From: Pontibacterium sp964228735 | Lineage (GTDB): Bacteria; Pseudomonadota; Gammaproteobacteria; Pseudomonadales; Balneatricaceae | Reading direction: 5' to 3' | Length of the DNA: 9,361 nucleotides | Assembly: GCF_964228735.1 (NCBI RefSeq) | Contig: NZ_CAXRBQ010000115.1 | Span: forward strand, 1 to 9,361 | Shown: piece after piece, positions 1 to 5,845 of the stretch | How the letters are laid out: every line of letters starts with the position of its first letter | Numbering within the stretch: the first letter of the stretch is position 1 | Notes under the pieces: model-generated | Databases searched by the model: none | Told to the model about the DNA's origin: nothing | What the model saw: only the letters and a program-made list of their open reading frames with translations | Made by a program: the position numbers and the translations under genes

Positions 1-480
1 AATGCAGCATCATCTGAAATTCAGAGCGCTTTGATACCATTCAGTTCTGAGATAAGGGGAAGTCGGGGTTTAATCTACAGAACAGCCTTAGGGACTAAGG
101 GCAGCCACAAACTCACCGACTTCTGACGATGGACGGTAGCTCACCACCCATCGTGGAGCGATACAAGGGCAGCCTTTAGGCTGCCGGTAGCCTGATCACC
201 TTCGATGACGACGAGGCTACCCTACAACGACTCTTTCAAGCTCCCACACCATCGGCTGGCACGAATCCCACTCCCCTCTACGCCGCCGAGCATTGCAGAA
301 ATAAAACGATGAAAAGCAAATTCTGTCTGAGGCCGCAGGCCGAGTTTATTTGCTTCGTTTTATTTTGAAACGCACAGGGAACCGGGCTTTGCCCGGCAAG
401 TAGCGGGGCTGACGGGGATCGATAAGGGGAGTTCAGATACTCCCCTTATCTCGCCCTCAAGGGGCGAGACCAATGCCACA
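1..480. repeat. Hairpin-dense noncoding block of unknown nature
   Basis: No convincing gene lies here. The stretch is a chain of inverted repeats: GAAGTCGG at 59-66 with its complement at 116-123, enclosing CCTTAG 86-91 / CTAAGG 95-100; 127-132 / 148-153; GGCAGCC 168-174 / GGCTGCC 179-185; GGTAGCC 186-192 / GGCTACC 215-221; a long imperfect hairpin about 291-373 with the arms AAATAAAACGA and TCGTTTTATTT; CCGGGC 382-387 / GCCCGG 391-396; a perfect 12-bp hairpin 421-432 / 439-450; and TCGCCC 451-456 / GGGCGA 462-467. The 12-mer GAGATAAGGGGA at 49-60 is the exact inverse of 441-452, so the block may have defined ends. It could be a structured RNA, a decayed mobile element or a palindromic intergenic repeat. 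I cannot choose between them. Confidence 0.5.
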
Positions 481-482
481 AA

Positions 483-507
483 AAAGCCGCCCATAAAAGG
501 CGGCTTT
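483..507 (-). terminator. Intrinsic terminator of uraH
   Basis: A perfect 9-bp stem (AAAGCCGCC 483-491 with GGCGGCTTT 499-507, 7-base loop) lies 25 bases past the uraH stop. Read on the minus strand the stem is followed by a run of six T (positions 485-480), the classic layout of a Rho-independent terminator. Confidence 0.85.
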
Positions 508-532
508 CTCGGAATAAATCGTATAGCGCTAA

Positions 533-883
533 TCAGCTACCACGATAAGTCGAGTAGCTGTAAGGCGAAATCAGCAACGGCACGTGATAGTGCTCATCCT
601 CATTCGCAATACCAAAGCGAATCACCACCTCATCCAGGAATGCCGGTTCAGGCAGCTCCATACCTTGCCTACGGTAATAAGCACCCGCGCCAAACTCCAG
701 CTCGTACACGCCTTTAGCAAACGCCTCACCTTCCAGCACCGGCTGGTCACAGCGGCCATCGCTGTTGGTGGTCACAGTTGCGATCAGCTCGCGCTTGGCA
801 CCGATGCGGTACAGCTTTACTTGAATGTCGCTGCCCGGGCAGCCAAATGCTGAGTCCAGCACGTGTGTAGTCAGATAACCCAT
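533..883 (-). CDS. uraH: 5-hydroxyisourate hydrolase (transthyretin-like)
   Basis: UraH hydrolyses 5-hydroxyisourate, the product of urate oxidase, to OHCU. The 116-residue protein is a single transthyretin-like domain without a signal peptide, so it should be cytoplasmic. Family marks are visible: N-terminal TTHVLD with His7, Arg44 in the DGR turn, the HYHVPLL block at 98-104 with His98 and His100, and the C-terminal signature YRGS at 113-116. These His, Arg and YRGS elements form the active site in this family and separate it from hormone-binding transthyretin. The length is normal. It is transcribed divergently from the other uricolysis genes, and a terminator follows closely. The ATG at 883 is the only good start, since an in-frame TAA lies 18 bases upstream and the homologues I recall begin at the same place. 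There is no Shine-Dalgarno at normal spacing; GGAGG lies 24 bases away with a hairpin between (separate entry). Confidence 0.95.
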   Translation of the reverse strand: MGYLTTHVLDSAFGCPGSDIQVKLYRIGAKRELIATVTTNSDGRCDQPVLEGEAFAKGVYELEFGAGAYYRRQGMELPEPAFLDEVVIRFGIANEDEHYHVPLLISPYSYSTYRGS

Positions 884-912
884 AAATCGTTGCAGTGCTT
901 ACAGCACCCTCC
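884..912 (-). promoter_or_regulatory. uraH ribosome binding site with hairpin in the spacer
   Basis: On the minus strand GGAGG (912-908) is the only strong Shine-Dalgarno, but it ends 24 bases before the ATG. The gap contains a small perfect hairpin, GTGCT (907-903), loop GTA, AGCAC (899-895). Folding those 13 bases away leaves 11 bases between GGAGG and ATG, close to a usable spacing. The bases are seen; the bridging role is inference. Confidence 0.45.
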
Positions 913-972
913 AATAGATAGTGAATGTCGAACCCCAGTCGTGCGTGTACCAACGCCGCCATTACGGCATGC

Positions 973-984
973 ATTGTATACAGA
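973..984. promoter_or_regulatory. Candidate operator upstream of uraH, ATTGTATACAGA
   Basis: It matches the perfect palindrome at 1122-1133 in 10 of 12 positions and lies 90 bases upstream of the uraH start. On the minus strand a TATACA that could be a -10 element overlaps it, with TTGGGC 18 bases further upstream. The type resembles sites bound by GntR-family (FadR/VanR) regulators, but no such gene is in the window. Confidence 0.45.
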
Positions 985-1006
985 TAGCACCAAATCCCGC
1001 CCAAAA

Positions 1007-1021
1007 TCCACTTTTAGTGGA
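1007..1021. repeat. Short inverted repeat TCCAC-N5-GTGGA in the divergent promoter region
   Basis: A perfect 5-bp inverted repeat around TTTTA lies between the uraH and puuE promoters. It could be an operator half-site pair or, read on the minus strand where TTTT follows, a very short attenuator-like hairpin. The function is unknown. Confidence 0.3.
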
Positions 1022-1043
1022 CCTTTCTGACGCCTGGAGCCCC

Positions 1044-1072
1044 TTAAAGATCAGAAGATAGGTCTATATAAT
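1044..1072 (+). promoter_or_regulatory. Possible upstream sigma-70 promoter for puuE
   Basis: A perfect -10 hexamer TATAAT (1067-1072) has a poor -35 TTAAAG (1044-1049) 17 bases upstream. If used, transcription would start near 1079, at the edge of the TTGACCC motif, giving a leader of about 134 bases. Confidence 0.35.
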
Positions 1073-1079
1073 CATTTTT

Positions 1080-1098
1080 TTGACCCGGAAGACAACTT
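1080..1098 (+). promoter_or_regulatory. Shared motif 1 upstream of puuE (TTGACCC-N3-AG-N-CAACTT)
   Basis: This 19-base block recurs at 7184-7202 upstream of pyk with 15 of 19 identical positions. In both places it sits exactly 42 bases (start to start) before an ATTGT-N2-ACAAT palindrome. Its first 16 bases resemble the E. coli RutR operator as I recall it (TTGACCAnnTGGTCAA) at 10 of 14 fixed positions. The RutR-like regulator at 5846 is therefore a candidate binder; this is inference. Confidence 0.5.
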
Positions 1099-1103
1099 TT
1101 TCT

Positions 1104-1133
1104 TTGCCAAACCGATTTATCATTGTATACAAT
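1104..1133 (+). promoter_or_regulatory. Likely puuE operon promoter overlapping an operator
   Basis: TTGCCA (1104-1109) is followed by TATACA (1126-1131, 16-base spacer) or TACAAT (1128-1133, 18-base spacer). The -10 region is embedded in the perfect 12-base palindrome 1122-1133, which would let a repressor occlude RNA polymerase. Confidence 0.5.
1122..1133. promoter_or_regulatory. Operator ATTGTATACAAT upstream of puuE
   Basis: This is a perfect 12-base palindrome. The same motif recurs at 7226-7237 before pyk (11 of 12) and more weakly at 973-984, 1146-1157 and 7073-7084. The pattern is typical of GntR-family operators, by recollection of FadR/VanR-type sites. Confidence 0.65.
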
Positions 1134-1145
1134 CAATACATACCA

Positions 1146-1157
1146 ATTGTTTACACA
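1146..1157. promoter_or_regulatory. Degenerate second operator copy, ATTGTTTACACA
   Basis: It matches the palindrome at 1122-1133 in 9 of 12 positions, and its centre lies 24 bases downstream, just past the predicted transcription start. It may be an auxiliary site for the same regulator. This is a weak match. Confidence 0.3.
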
Positions 1158-1212
1158 CGTTTTGTGTTCTAAAACGTAATGAAGAGTTATCTGTAACGTA
1201 AGGAGTTGAACC

Positions 1213-2136
1213 GTGAGCAGAGATTACCCACGAGACCTAATCGGATACGGTGCCAACCCTCCCCATCCTCAGTGGCCGGGTGATGCGCGTGTCGCAATCT
1301 CCTTCGTACTCAACTACGAAGAAGGTGGTGAGCGTTGCGTTCTGCACGGTGATGCAGAATCGGAAGCGTTCCTGTCAGAGATGCCAAGCGCACAACCTCT
1401 TGCCGGCGTCCGCAACATGAGCATGGAGTCCATCTACGAGTACGGCAGCCGTTCCGGCGTGTGGCGTCTGCTGAAGCTGTTCGATAAGTACGACATCCCA
1501 CTGACTGTGTTTGCCGTTGCCATGGCAGTCGAGCGTCACCCGGAAGTTGCTAAAGCGATGGTTGAGGCTGGCCACGAGATCTGCAGCCACGCGTACCGCT
1601 GGATCGATTACCAGTACATGGATGTTGAGGAAGAGCGTGAGCACCTGAACAAGGCGATCGAGATCATCACCCAGGTTACCGGCCAGCGCCCACTGGGTTG
1701 GTACACCGGTCGTAACAGCCCGAACACCCGTGACCTGGTGATGCAGGAAGGCGGTTTCCTCTACGACTCCGATGCCTATGACGATGACCTACCCTACTGG
1801 GTCGACAACAACGGTAAAGGTCACCTCGTTATCCCTTACACCCTGGACACCAACGACATGCGTTTTGCGACCGTGCAGGGTTTTAACAGCGGCGAGCAGT
1901 TCTACCAGTACCTGAAAGACGCTTTCGACACCCTGTACGCAGAAGGTGAAGAAGCACCGAAGATGCTGTCGATCGGCCTGCACTGTCGCCTGATCGGTCG
2001 TCCGGCGCGTATCGCAGCTCTGGAACGTTTTATCCAGTACGCGCAGAGCCACGACAAGGTCTGGTTCACACGCCGCATCGATATCGCCAAACACTGGCAT
2101 GAAAACCACCCATTCAACCCGGAGAGCGCCAAATGA
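1213..2136 (+). CDS. puuE: Allantoinase, polysaccharide-deacetylase-like (PuuE)
   Basis: PuuE opens the ring of S-allantoin to give allantoate. It belongs to the NodB/polysaccharide-deacetylase fold and is unrelated to the metal-dependent amidohydrolase allantoinase (AllB). The 307-residue length fits the family. Conserved blocks include FVLNYEEGGE at 31-40, GHEICSHAYRW at 120-130, GWYTGRNSPNTR at 162-173 and GLHCRLIGRPAR at 255-266. There is no signal peptide, so it should be cytoplasmic. The start is GTG at 1213, chosen because a strong AAGGAG lies 7 bases upstream and the N-terminus SRDYPRDLIGYG matches the family start. It is first in the operon, and its stop overlaps the start of uraD by 4 bases (ATGA), which suggests translational coupling. 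Expression is probably controlled by the palindrome and TTGACCC motif upstream. Confidence 0.95.
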   Translation: MSRDYPRDLIGYGANPPHPQWPGDARVAISFVLNYEEGGERCVLHGDAESEAFLSEMPSAQPLAGVRNMSMESIYEYGSRSGVWRLLKLFDKYDIPLTVFAVAMAVERHPEVAKAMVEAGHEICSHAYRWIDYQYMDVEEEREHLNKAIEIITQVTGQRPLGWYTGRNSPNTRDLVMQEGGFLYDSDAYDDDLPYWVDNNGKGHLVIPYTLDTNDMRFATVQGFNSGEQFYQYLKDAFDTLYAEGEEAPKMLSIGLHCRLIGRPARIAALERFIQYAQSHDKVWFTRRIDIAKHWHENHPFNPESAK

Positions 2137-2654
2137 GTAACGGAAGTTTCCAGCACTGCACCCCAAGCGAGATGGATCGCGACACCTTTGTGAGCACTTT
2201 TGCTGACATTTATGAGCATTCCTCCTGGGTGGCAGAAAAGGCGTTCGACCTGGGCATCAGCGAACTGCACAACCAGATCAGCGTGCTGCACGAGCAGATG
2301 GCGGGTGTACTGAACAACAGCGACCAGCAGGCGCAGCTGGACCTGATCAATGCCCACCCTGACTTGGCGGGTAAAGCAGCGGTTGCGGGTGAATTGACCG
2401 AAGCCTCCACCTCCGAGCAGTCCGGTGCCGGTATCCACGAATGCACCGCAGAAGAGTTCGCACGCTTCACCGAACTGAACAACGCCTACAAAGAAAAGTT
2501 CCAGTTCCCGTTCATCATGGCGGTGAAAGGCAGCAACCGACACCAGATCCTGGCGGCATTCGAGACCCGTATTCACAACAGTCCGGAGCAGGAGTTCAAA
2601 ACCGCTCTTGAGCAGATCAACAAGATCGCACTGTTCCGCCTGAACGACATGTAA
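2133..2654 (+). CDS. uraD: OHCU decarboxylase
   Basis: UraD decarboxylates 2-oxo-4-hydroxy-4-carboxy-5-ureidoimidazoline (OHCU) to S-allantoin, the third step of urate breakdown. The 173-residue all-helical protein shows the family block NAHPDLAGK at 73-81, whose His75 corresponds to the catalytic histidine. A glutamate-rich GELTEASTSEQSGAG stretch follows (86-100), then FQFPFIMAVKG at 123-133 and an arginine in FETRI (143-147). Its length matches single-domain bacterial UraD rather than fusions with UraH. The ATG lies within the puuE stop (ATGA overlap), and its Shine-Dalgarno-like GGAGAG sits inside the end of puuE. A 27-base gap separates it from alc. The product should be cytoplasmic and act right after UraH, which is encoded on the opposite strand across the promoter region. 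Confidence 0.93.
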   Translation: MSNGSFQHCTPSEMDRDTFVSTFADIYEHSSWVAEKAFDLGISELHNQISVLHEQMAGVLNNSDQQAQLDLINAHPDLAGKAAVAGELTEASTSEQSGAGIHECTAEEFARFTELNNAYKEKFQFPFIMAVKGSNRHQILAAFETRIHNSPEQEFKTALEQINKIALFRLNDM

Positions 2655-2681
2655 ACCAATTACGAAGAAGAAAGATAAACC

Positions 2682-3674
2682 ATGACAAATTCAGCAACTT
2701 TTCAGAAATACATCAACCTGGCGGATGCCCGTCTGGGTAGTGAAGTGATCTTTGTAACCGACGACTGGTTCGCCGACGCCAACCGCATGCTGCAGCCAAC
2801 TGAAGCAGTATGGAAAGAGGGTGTATTCGACGACAACGGTAAGTGGATGGACGGCTGGGAATCCCGCCGTAAGCGCCACGAAGGTTACGACTCCGCAGTT
2901 GTGCGCCTGGGTGTACCAGGTGTGATCAAAGGTGTGAACATCGACACCAAGCATTTCACCGGTAACTTCCCACCGTCTGCATCCCTGGAAGCCTGCTTCT
3001 CTCCAAACGGTGATCCGGATGACAACGCAGAGTGGACCGAAGTGCTGCCAGCAGTGGCCCTGCAGGGTGACAGCGAACACCTGCACGCGATCAACGACGA
3101 TCGCCCATGGACTCACCTGCGCTTTAACATCTTCCCGGACGGTGGTGTAGCCCGTCTGCGTGTACACGGCCTGCCATACATCAACTGGTCTGCAACTGAT
3201 CCATCCGAAGAGATCGATCTGGCTGCATCCCTGAACGGCGCCCGCGCACTGGCTTGCAGCGACGAACACTTCGGTACCATGAGCAACATCCTGAACCCAG
3301 GCCGCGGTATCAACATGGGTGACGGTTGGGAAACTGCACGCCGCCGTACACCAGGTAACGACTGGGTAATCGTCGCGCTGGGCCACCCAGGTGAAATCAG
3401 CCGCATCGTGGTTGATACCCTGCACTTCAAAGGTAACTACCCGGACAGCTGCTCTATCCAGGCGGCGTACGTTAAAGGTGGTACCGATGACCAGATCGAA
3501 ACTCAGAGCCTGTTCTGGAAAGAGCTGCTGCCATCCCAGAAGCTGGAGATGCACCAGGAGCACGAGTTCGCTGAGCAGATCAACGACATTGGCCCAATCA
3601 CCCACGTACGTCTGAACATCTTCCCGGATGGTGGTATCAGCCGTCTGCGCCTGTTCGGCAAGGTAACTGACTGA
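2682..3674 (+). CDS. alc: Allantoicase
   Basis: Allantoicase splits allantoate into ureidoglycolate and urea. The 330-residue protein consists of two homologous beta-sandwich repeats, visible as paired motifs: DGWESRRKRHEGYD (57-70) against DGWETARRRTPGND (214-227), HFTGNFP (91-97) against HFKGNYP (248-254), and FNIFPDGGVARLRVHG (148-163) against LNIFPDGGISRLRLFG (311-326). Two tandem repeats and this length are standard for the family. No signal peptide is seen. The ATG is preceded by a purine-rich AAGAAGAAAG rather than a strong Shine-Dalgarno. The stop is followed after 7 bases by allA. With PuuE upstream and AllA downstream, it is the central step of the allantoin branch. A long open frame on the opposite strand (2691-3605) is an antisense shadow. 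Confidence 0.96.
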   Translation: MTNSATFQKYINLADARLGSEVIFVTDDWFADANRMLQPTEAVWKEGVFDDNGKWMDGWESRRKRHEGYDSAVVRLGVPGVIKGVNIDTKHFTGNFPPSASLEACFSPNGDPDDNAEWTEVLPAVALQGDSEHLHAINDDRPWTHLRFNIFPDGGVARLRVHGLPYINWSATDPSEEIDLAASLNGARALACSDEHFGTMSNILNPGRGINMGDGWETARRRTPGNDWVIVALGHPGEISRIVVDTLHFKGNYPDSCSIQAAYVKGGTDDQIETQSLFWKELLPSQKLEMHQEHEFAEQINDIGPITHVRLNIFPDGGISRLRLFGKVTD

Positions 3675-3681
3675 GGCGGTT

Positions 3682-4191
3682 ATGCAGATTATCCACCCAC
3701 AACCGTTAACGGCTGAGGCCTTTGCCCCGTTTGGTGATGTGATTGAAACCCGTGATCGGGATTACTTCATGATCAACAACGGTTCGACGCGGCGCTACCA
3801 CAAGCTGGGCGCCGTGCAGCTGGGCAAACCGGAGGATAACGCGATCATCAGCATCTTCCGCGCACAGGCGCTGACGATGCCGCTGACCGTGAAAATGATG
3901 GAACGCCACCCGCTGGGTAGCCAGGCCTTTATCCCGCTGAAGGGTCACCCCTTCCTGATATTGGTCGCTCCTGCGGGCGAAATCCCTTACCCGGGCCAGC
4001 TGAAGGCATTCATCACGGACGGTACCCAGGGCATCAACTACCACGCAGGCGTATGGCACCACCCGGTGCTGTGCTGCGCGGAAGAGGATGACTTCCTGGT
4101 GATCGACCGTGAGGGAGAAGGTAACAACTGCGATGAGTATTTCTTCGCAGATGAATCACATATCGTGCTAGATCCAGCGTCCAACGCCTGA
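3682..4191 (+). CDS. allA: Ureidoglycolate lyase
   Basis: AllA releases glyoxylate and urea from ureidoglycolate, the last step of the pathway encoded here. Older annotations call it ureidoglycolate hydrolase. The 169-residue cupin-like protein has the expected blocks: LTAEAFAPFGDVI at 9-21, INNGSTRRYH at 31-40, MERHPLGSQAFIPL at 73-86, and GINYHAGVWHHPVL at 117-130, whose histidines lie in the active site. The length is typical. Translation starts at ATG 3682, with GAGG overlapping the alc stop region, so it is closely coupled to alc. The glyoxylate produced would feed either the glyoxylate shunt or the glycerate pathway. The nearby pyruvate kinase makes the glycerate route attractive, although its other enzymes are outside the window. 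Confidence 0.95.
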   Translation: MQIIHPQPLTAEAFAPFGDVIETRDRDYFMINNGSTRRYHKLGAVQLGKPEDNAIISIFRAQALTMPLTVKMMERHPLGSQAFIPLKGHPFLILVAPAGEIPYPGQLKAFITDGTQGINYHAGVWHHPVLCCAEEDDFLVIDREGEGNNCDEYFFADESHIVLDPASNA

Positions 4192-4270
4192 ATCGAATAC
4201 GAAACCTATAAAAATAAAAACGCTGACTTTTAATCTCTATTTATAGTCAGAGTATTGTGAGGAGAAGACT
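4192..4270 (+). promoter_or_regulatory. allA-puuD spacer with a weak hairpin
   Basis: The 79-base AT-rich spacer contains CTGACT (4223-4228) and its inverse AGTCAG (4245-4250) with a 16-base loop, and a TATAGT that could serve as a -10. No T-run follows the stem, so read-through from the operon is likely. A clear AGGAG (4260-4264) lies 6 bases before the puuD ATG. Confidence 0.3.
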
Positions 4271-5455
4271 ATGGATCCCCATATCACTGAATGGCTCAAC
4301 CTGGCGATCCGCTGGGTACACATGATCACCGGTGTTGCCTGGATCGGCGCATCTTTCTACTTCGTCTGGTTGGAAAACCACCTGGACCGCAGCAATCCAC
4401 GTGAAGGTTTGTCCGGCGATCTATGGGCGATCCACGGTGGTGGTATCTATCACCTGGAGAAGTACAAACTGGCACCACCTAAGATGCCTGATCAGTTGCA
4501 CTGGTTTAAGTGGGAAGCGTACTTCACCTGGATAACCGGTATCCTGCTGTTGGGCGTGGTGTACTACCTGAACGCTGAACTGTTCCTGATCGCTCCAGGT
4601 TCCGGCCTGAGCCCTACAACTGCGATTGCTATCGGTATCGGTACGCTGGTTGTTGGCTGGTTTGTCTATGACCTGCTGTGTGACTCTCCACTGGGCAAAC
4701 AGCCTGCCCTGCTGGGTGCGGTAATCTTCGTGCTGATCATTGCTGCAGCATGGGGTCTGTCTCAGGTATTCAGTGGCCGTGGTGCGTTCATCCACGTCGG
4801 TGCGCTGATCGGTACCATCATGGTGGGTAACGTATTCCGCGTAATCATGCCGGCACAGCGTGCACTGGTATCTGCGATTGAAGCGGGTAAAGAACCAGAT
4901 CCAGCTCTGCCAGCTAAAGGTCTGCTGCGTTCCCGTCACAACAACTACTTTACGCTGCCGGTGCTGTTCATCATGATCAGCAACCACTTCCCAAGCACGT
5001 ACGGTAACGAGTTTAACTGGGCGGTACTGGCAGGTCTGGCGGTATTGAGTGTACTGGTACGTCACTACTTCAACACCCGTCACTCATCTCAGAAGTTTGC
5101 CTGGACAATTCCGGCTGCTGCAGTAGGCATGGTCTGCCTGGCGTTCATCACGTCGCCAACCAAGCCTTCAGCTGAAGCTGCAGCACAGCAGGAAGTTACT
5201 ATTCAGCAGGTACAGGAGATCATCACCGAGCGTTGCACCAGCTGTCACTCTGCCAACCCAACCAGCACTATGTTTACCAGTGCTCCGGGTGGCGTGATGC
5301 TGGATAACGCTAGCCAGATCAAAACCCTGGCACCGCAGATCTACCTGCAGACTGTGGCAAGCCAAACCATGCCACTGGGTAACATGACCCAGATGACCCA
5401 GGAAGAACGTGATCTGCTGGGTGTATGGATCAGCCAGACTAAAGCTGAGAAATAG
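4271..5455 (+). CDS. puuD: Membrane-bound cytochrome c urate oxidase (PuuD)
   Basis: PuuD oxidises urate to 5-hydroxyisourate and passes electrons to the respiratory chain, so no hydrogen peroxide should form, unlike soluble uricase. The 394-residue protein has two parts. Residues 1-300 are a membrane domain with about eight hydrophobic helices (near 8-32, 82-101, 115-137, 147-165, 172-192, 226-240, 248-268 and 277-295) and conserved starting blocks such as RWVHMITGVAWIGASFYFVW. Residues 310-394 form a class I cytochrome c domain with the heme site CTSCH at 322-326 and a probable axial Met367 in TMPLG. The heme domain should face the periplasm. The ATG is supported by AGGAG 6 bases upstream. 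It is last in the operon, and a hairpin terminator follows within 10 bases. Its genetic linkage to uraH and uraD explains how the unstable product is handled. Confidence 0.95.
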   Translation: MDPHITEWLNLAIRWVHMITGVAWIGASFYFVWLENHLDRSNPREGLSGDLWAIHGGGIYHLEKYKLAPPKMPDQLHWFKWEAYFTWITGILLLGVVYYLNAELFLIAPGSGLSPTTAIAIGIGTLVVGWFVYDLLCDSPLGKQPALLGAVIFVLIIAAAWGLSQVFSGRGAFIHVGALIGTIMVGNVFRVIMPAQRALVSAIEAGKEPDPALPAKGLLRSRHNNYFTLPVLFIMISNHFPSTYGNEFNWAVLAGLAVLSVLVRHYFNTRHSSQKFAWTIPAAAVGMVCLAFITSPTKPSAEAAAQQEVTIQQVQEIITERCTSCHSANPTSTMFTSAPGGVMLDNASQIKTLAPQIYLQTVASQTMPLGNMTQMTQEERDLLGVWISQTKAEK

Positions 5456-5461
5456 AAAGAC

Positions 5462-5499
5462 AAAGCCCTGCAAGCATCCCGAAAAGCGCGCAGGGCTTT
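5462..5499 (+). terminator. Probable terminator of the puuE-puuD operon
   Basis: A perfect 10-bp inverted repeat, AAAGCCCTGC (5462-5471) with GCAGGGCTTT (5490-5499), has an 18-base loop and starts 6 bases after the puuD stop. The T-tract is only three bases, so it may be leaky. A stronger terminator lies at 5717-5744. Confidence 0.6.
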
Positions 5500-5643
5500 A
5501 ACAGGCAGTTGAAAATCTACCTGCGTTGTTATTACTGCGTTAAAAATCGACTCAAAATGCTCATTTATTACACATAAACTCCGCTTTTTCGTCGATTTCT
5601 GCCTTGTACTAACTGCCTCGTAAACAATTTTCAACAACCTGTT
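5500..5643. repeat. 144-base imperfect palindromic intergenic element
   Basis: The ends are inverted copies: AACAGGCAGTTGAAAAT (5500-5516) pairs with 5627-5643 at 15 of 17 positions. Inside, AAATCGAC (5544-5551) pairs with GTCGATTT (5591-5598), and the centre around 5552-5590 is roughly self-complementary. The core wording CTCAAAATGCTCATTTA then TAAACTCCGCTTTTT is one I believe recurs in intergenic DNA of marine Gammaproteobacteria, by memory and unchecked. It abuts the puuD terminator directly. It is noncoding, probably a dispersed palindromic repeat. Confidence 0.55.
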
Positions 5644-5716
5644 AAGGAAGGTGCACTAGCGCCCTTCCAAGAAGGTTTCCATGCCCGCACTTATGTCGAT
5701 GATTGCAAGTGCTTTT
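5644..5716 (+). ncRNA. Candidate structured RNA: two hairpins ahead of a terminator
   Basis: Two consecutive stems precede the terminator at 5717-5744: GGAAGG 5646-5651 with CCTTCC 5663-5668 (extendable by GC/GC), and GCACTT 5687-5692 with AAGTGC 5707-5712. Three stems in 100 bases ending in a T-run look like a small RNA or a terminated leader. I see no convincing promoter and recognise no RNA family. Confidence 0.3.
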
Positions 5717-5744
5717 CCGGACAGTGAAAGCTGTCCGGCTTTTT
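5717..5744 (+). terminator. Strong intrinsic terminator between puuD and the regulator gene
   Basis: A perfect 8-bp stem, CCGGACAG (5717-5724) with CTGTCCGG (5731-5738) and loop TGAAAG, is followed by C and five T. On the opposite strand there is no comparable T-run, so it acts on plus-strand transcripts. It lies 262 bases after puuD, so it either backs up the first terminator or ends a short RNA. Confidence 0.8.
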
Positions 5745-5775
5745 GCGTTTTAAGAGGCATGACAACCTGCACCGT

Positions 5776-5791
5776 ATTGAGGCGCCTCAAT
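5776..5791. promoter_or_regulatory. Perfect 16-base palindrome, likely operator of the TetR gene
   Basis: ATTGAGGC (5776-5783) is followed immediately by its inverse (5784-5791). GCACCG (5769-5774) and CGGTGC (5795-5800) add an outer inverted pair. TTGAGG inside the palindrome could serve as a -35, with TACCAT (5801-5806) 18 bases on as -10. A palindrome over the promoter 55 bases before a TetR-family gene is the usual layout for autorepression. Confidence 0.6.
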
Positions 5792-5845
5792 CAGCGGTGC
5801 TACCATTGCTACAACTGAAATTCTTCCCAGGAGTGAGACGTCTAT

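Noticed and set aside
747..1004. 85-codon minus-strand frame overlapping uraH and its leader
   Set aside because: It overlaps uraH in another frame and has no supporting family features; the GGAGG inside it is better explained as the uraH ribosome binding site.
2691..3605. A 304-codon open frame on the minus strand opposite alc
   Set aside because: It is fully antisense to a clearly recognised allantoicase, has no recognisable protein features, and is explained by codon bias on the coding strand.
5681..5821. A 46-codon frame starting MPALMSMIASAF
   Set aside because: It runs through a strong terminator hairpin and the tetR operator palindrome, so it is unlikely to be translated.
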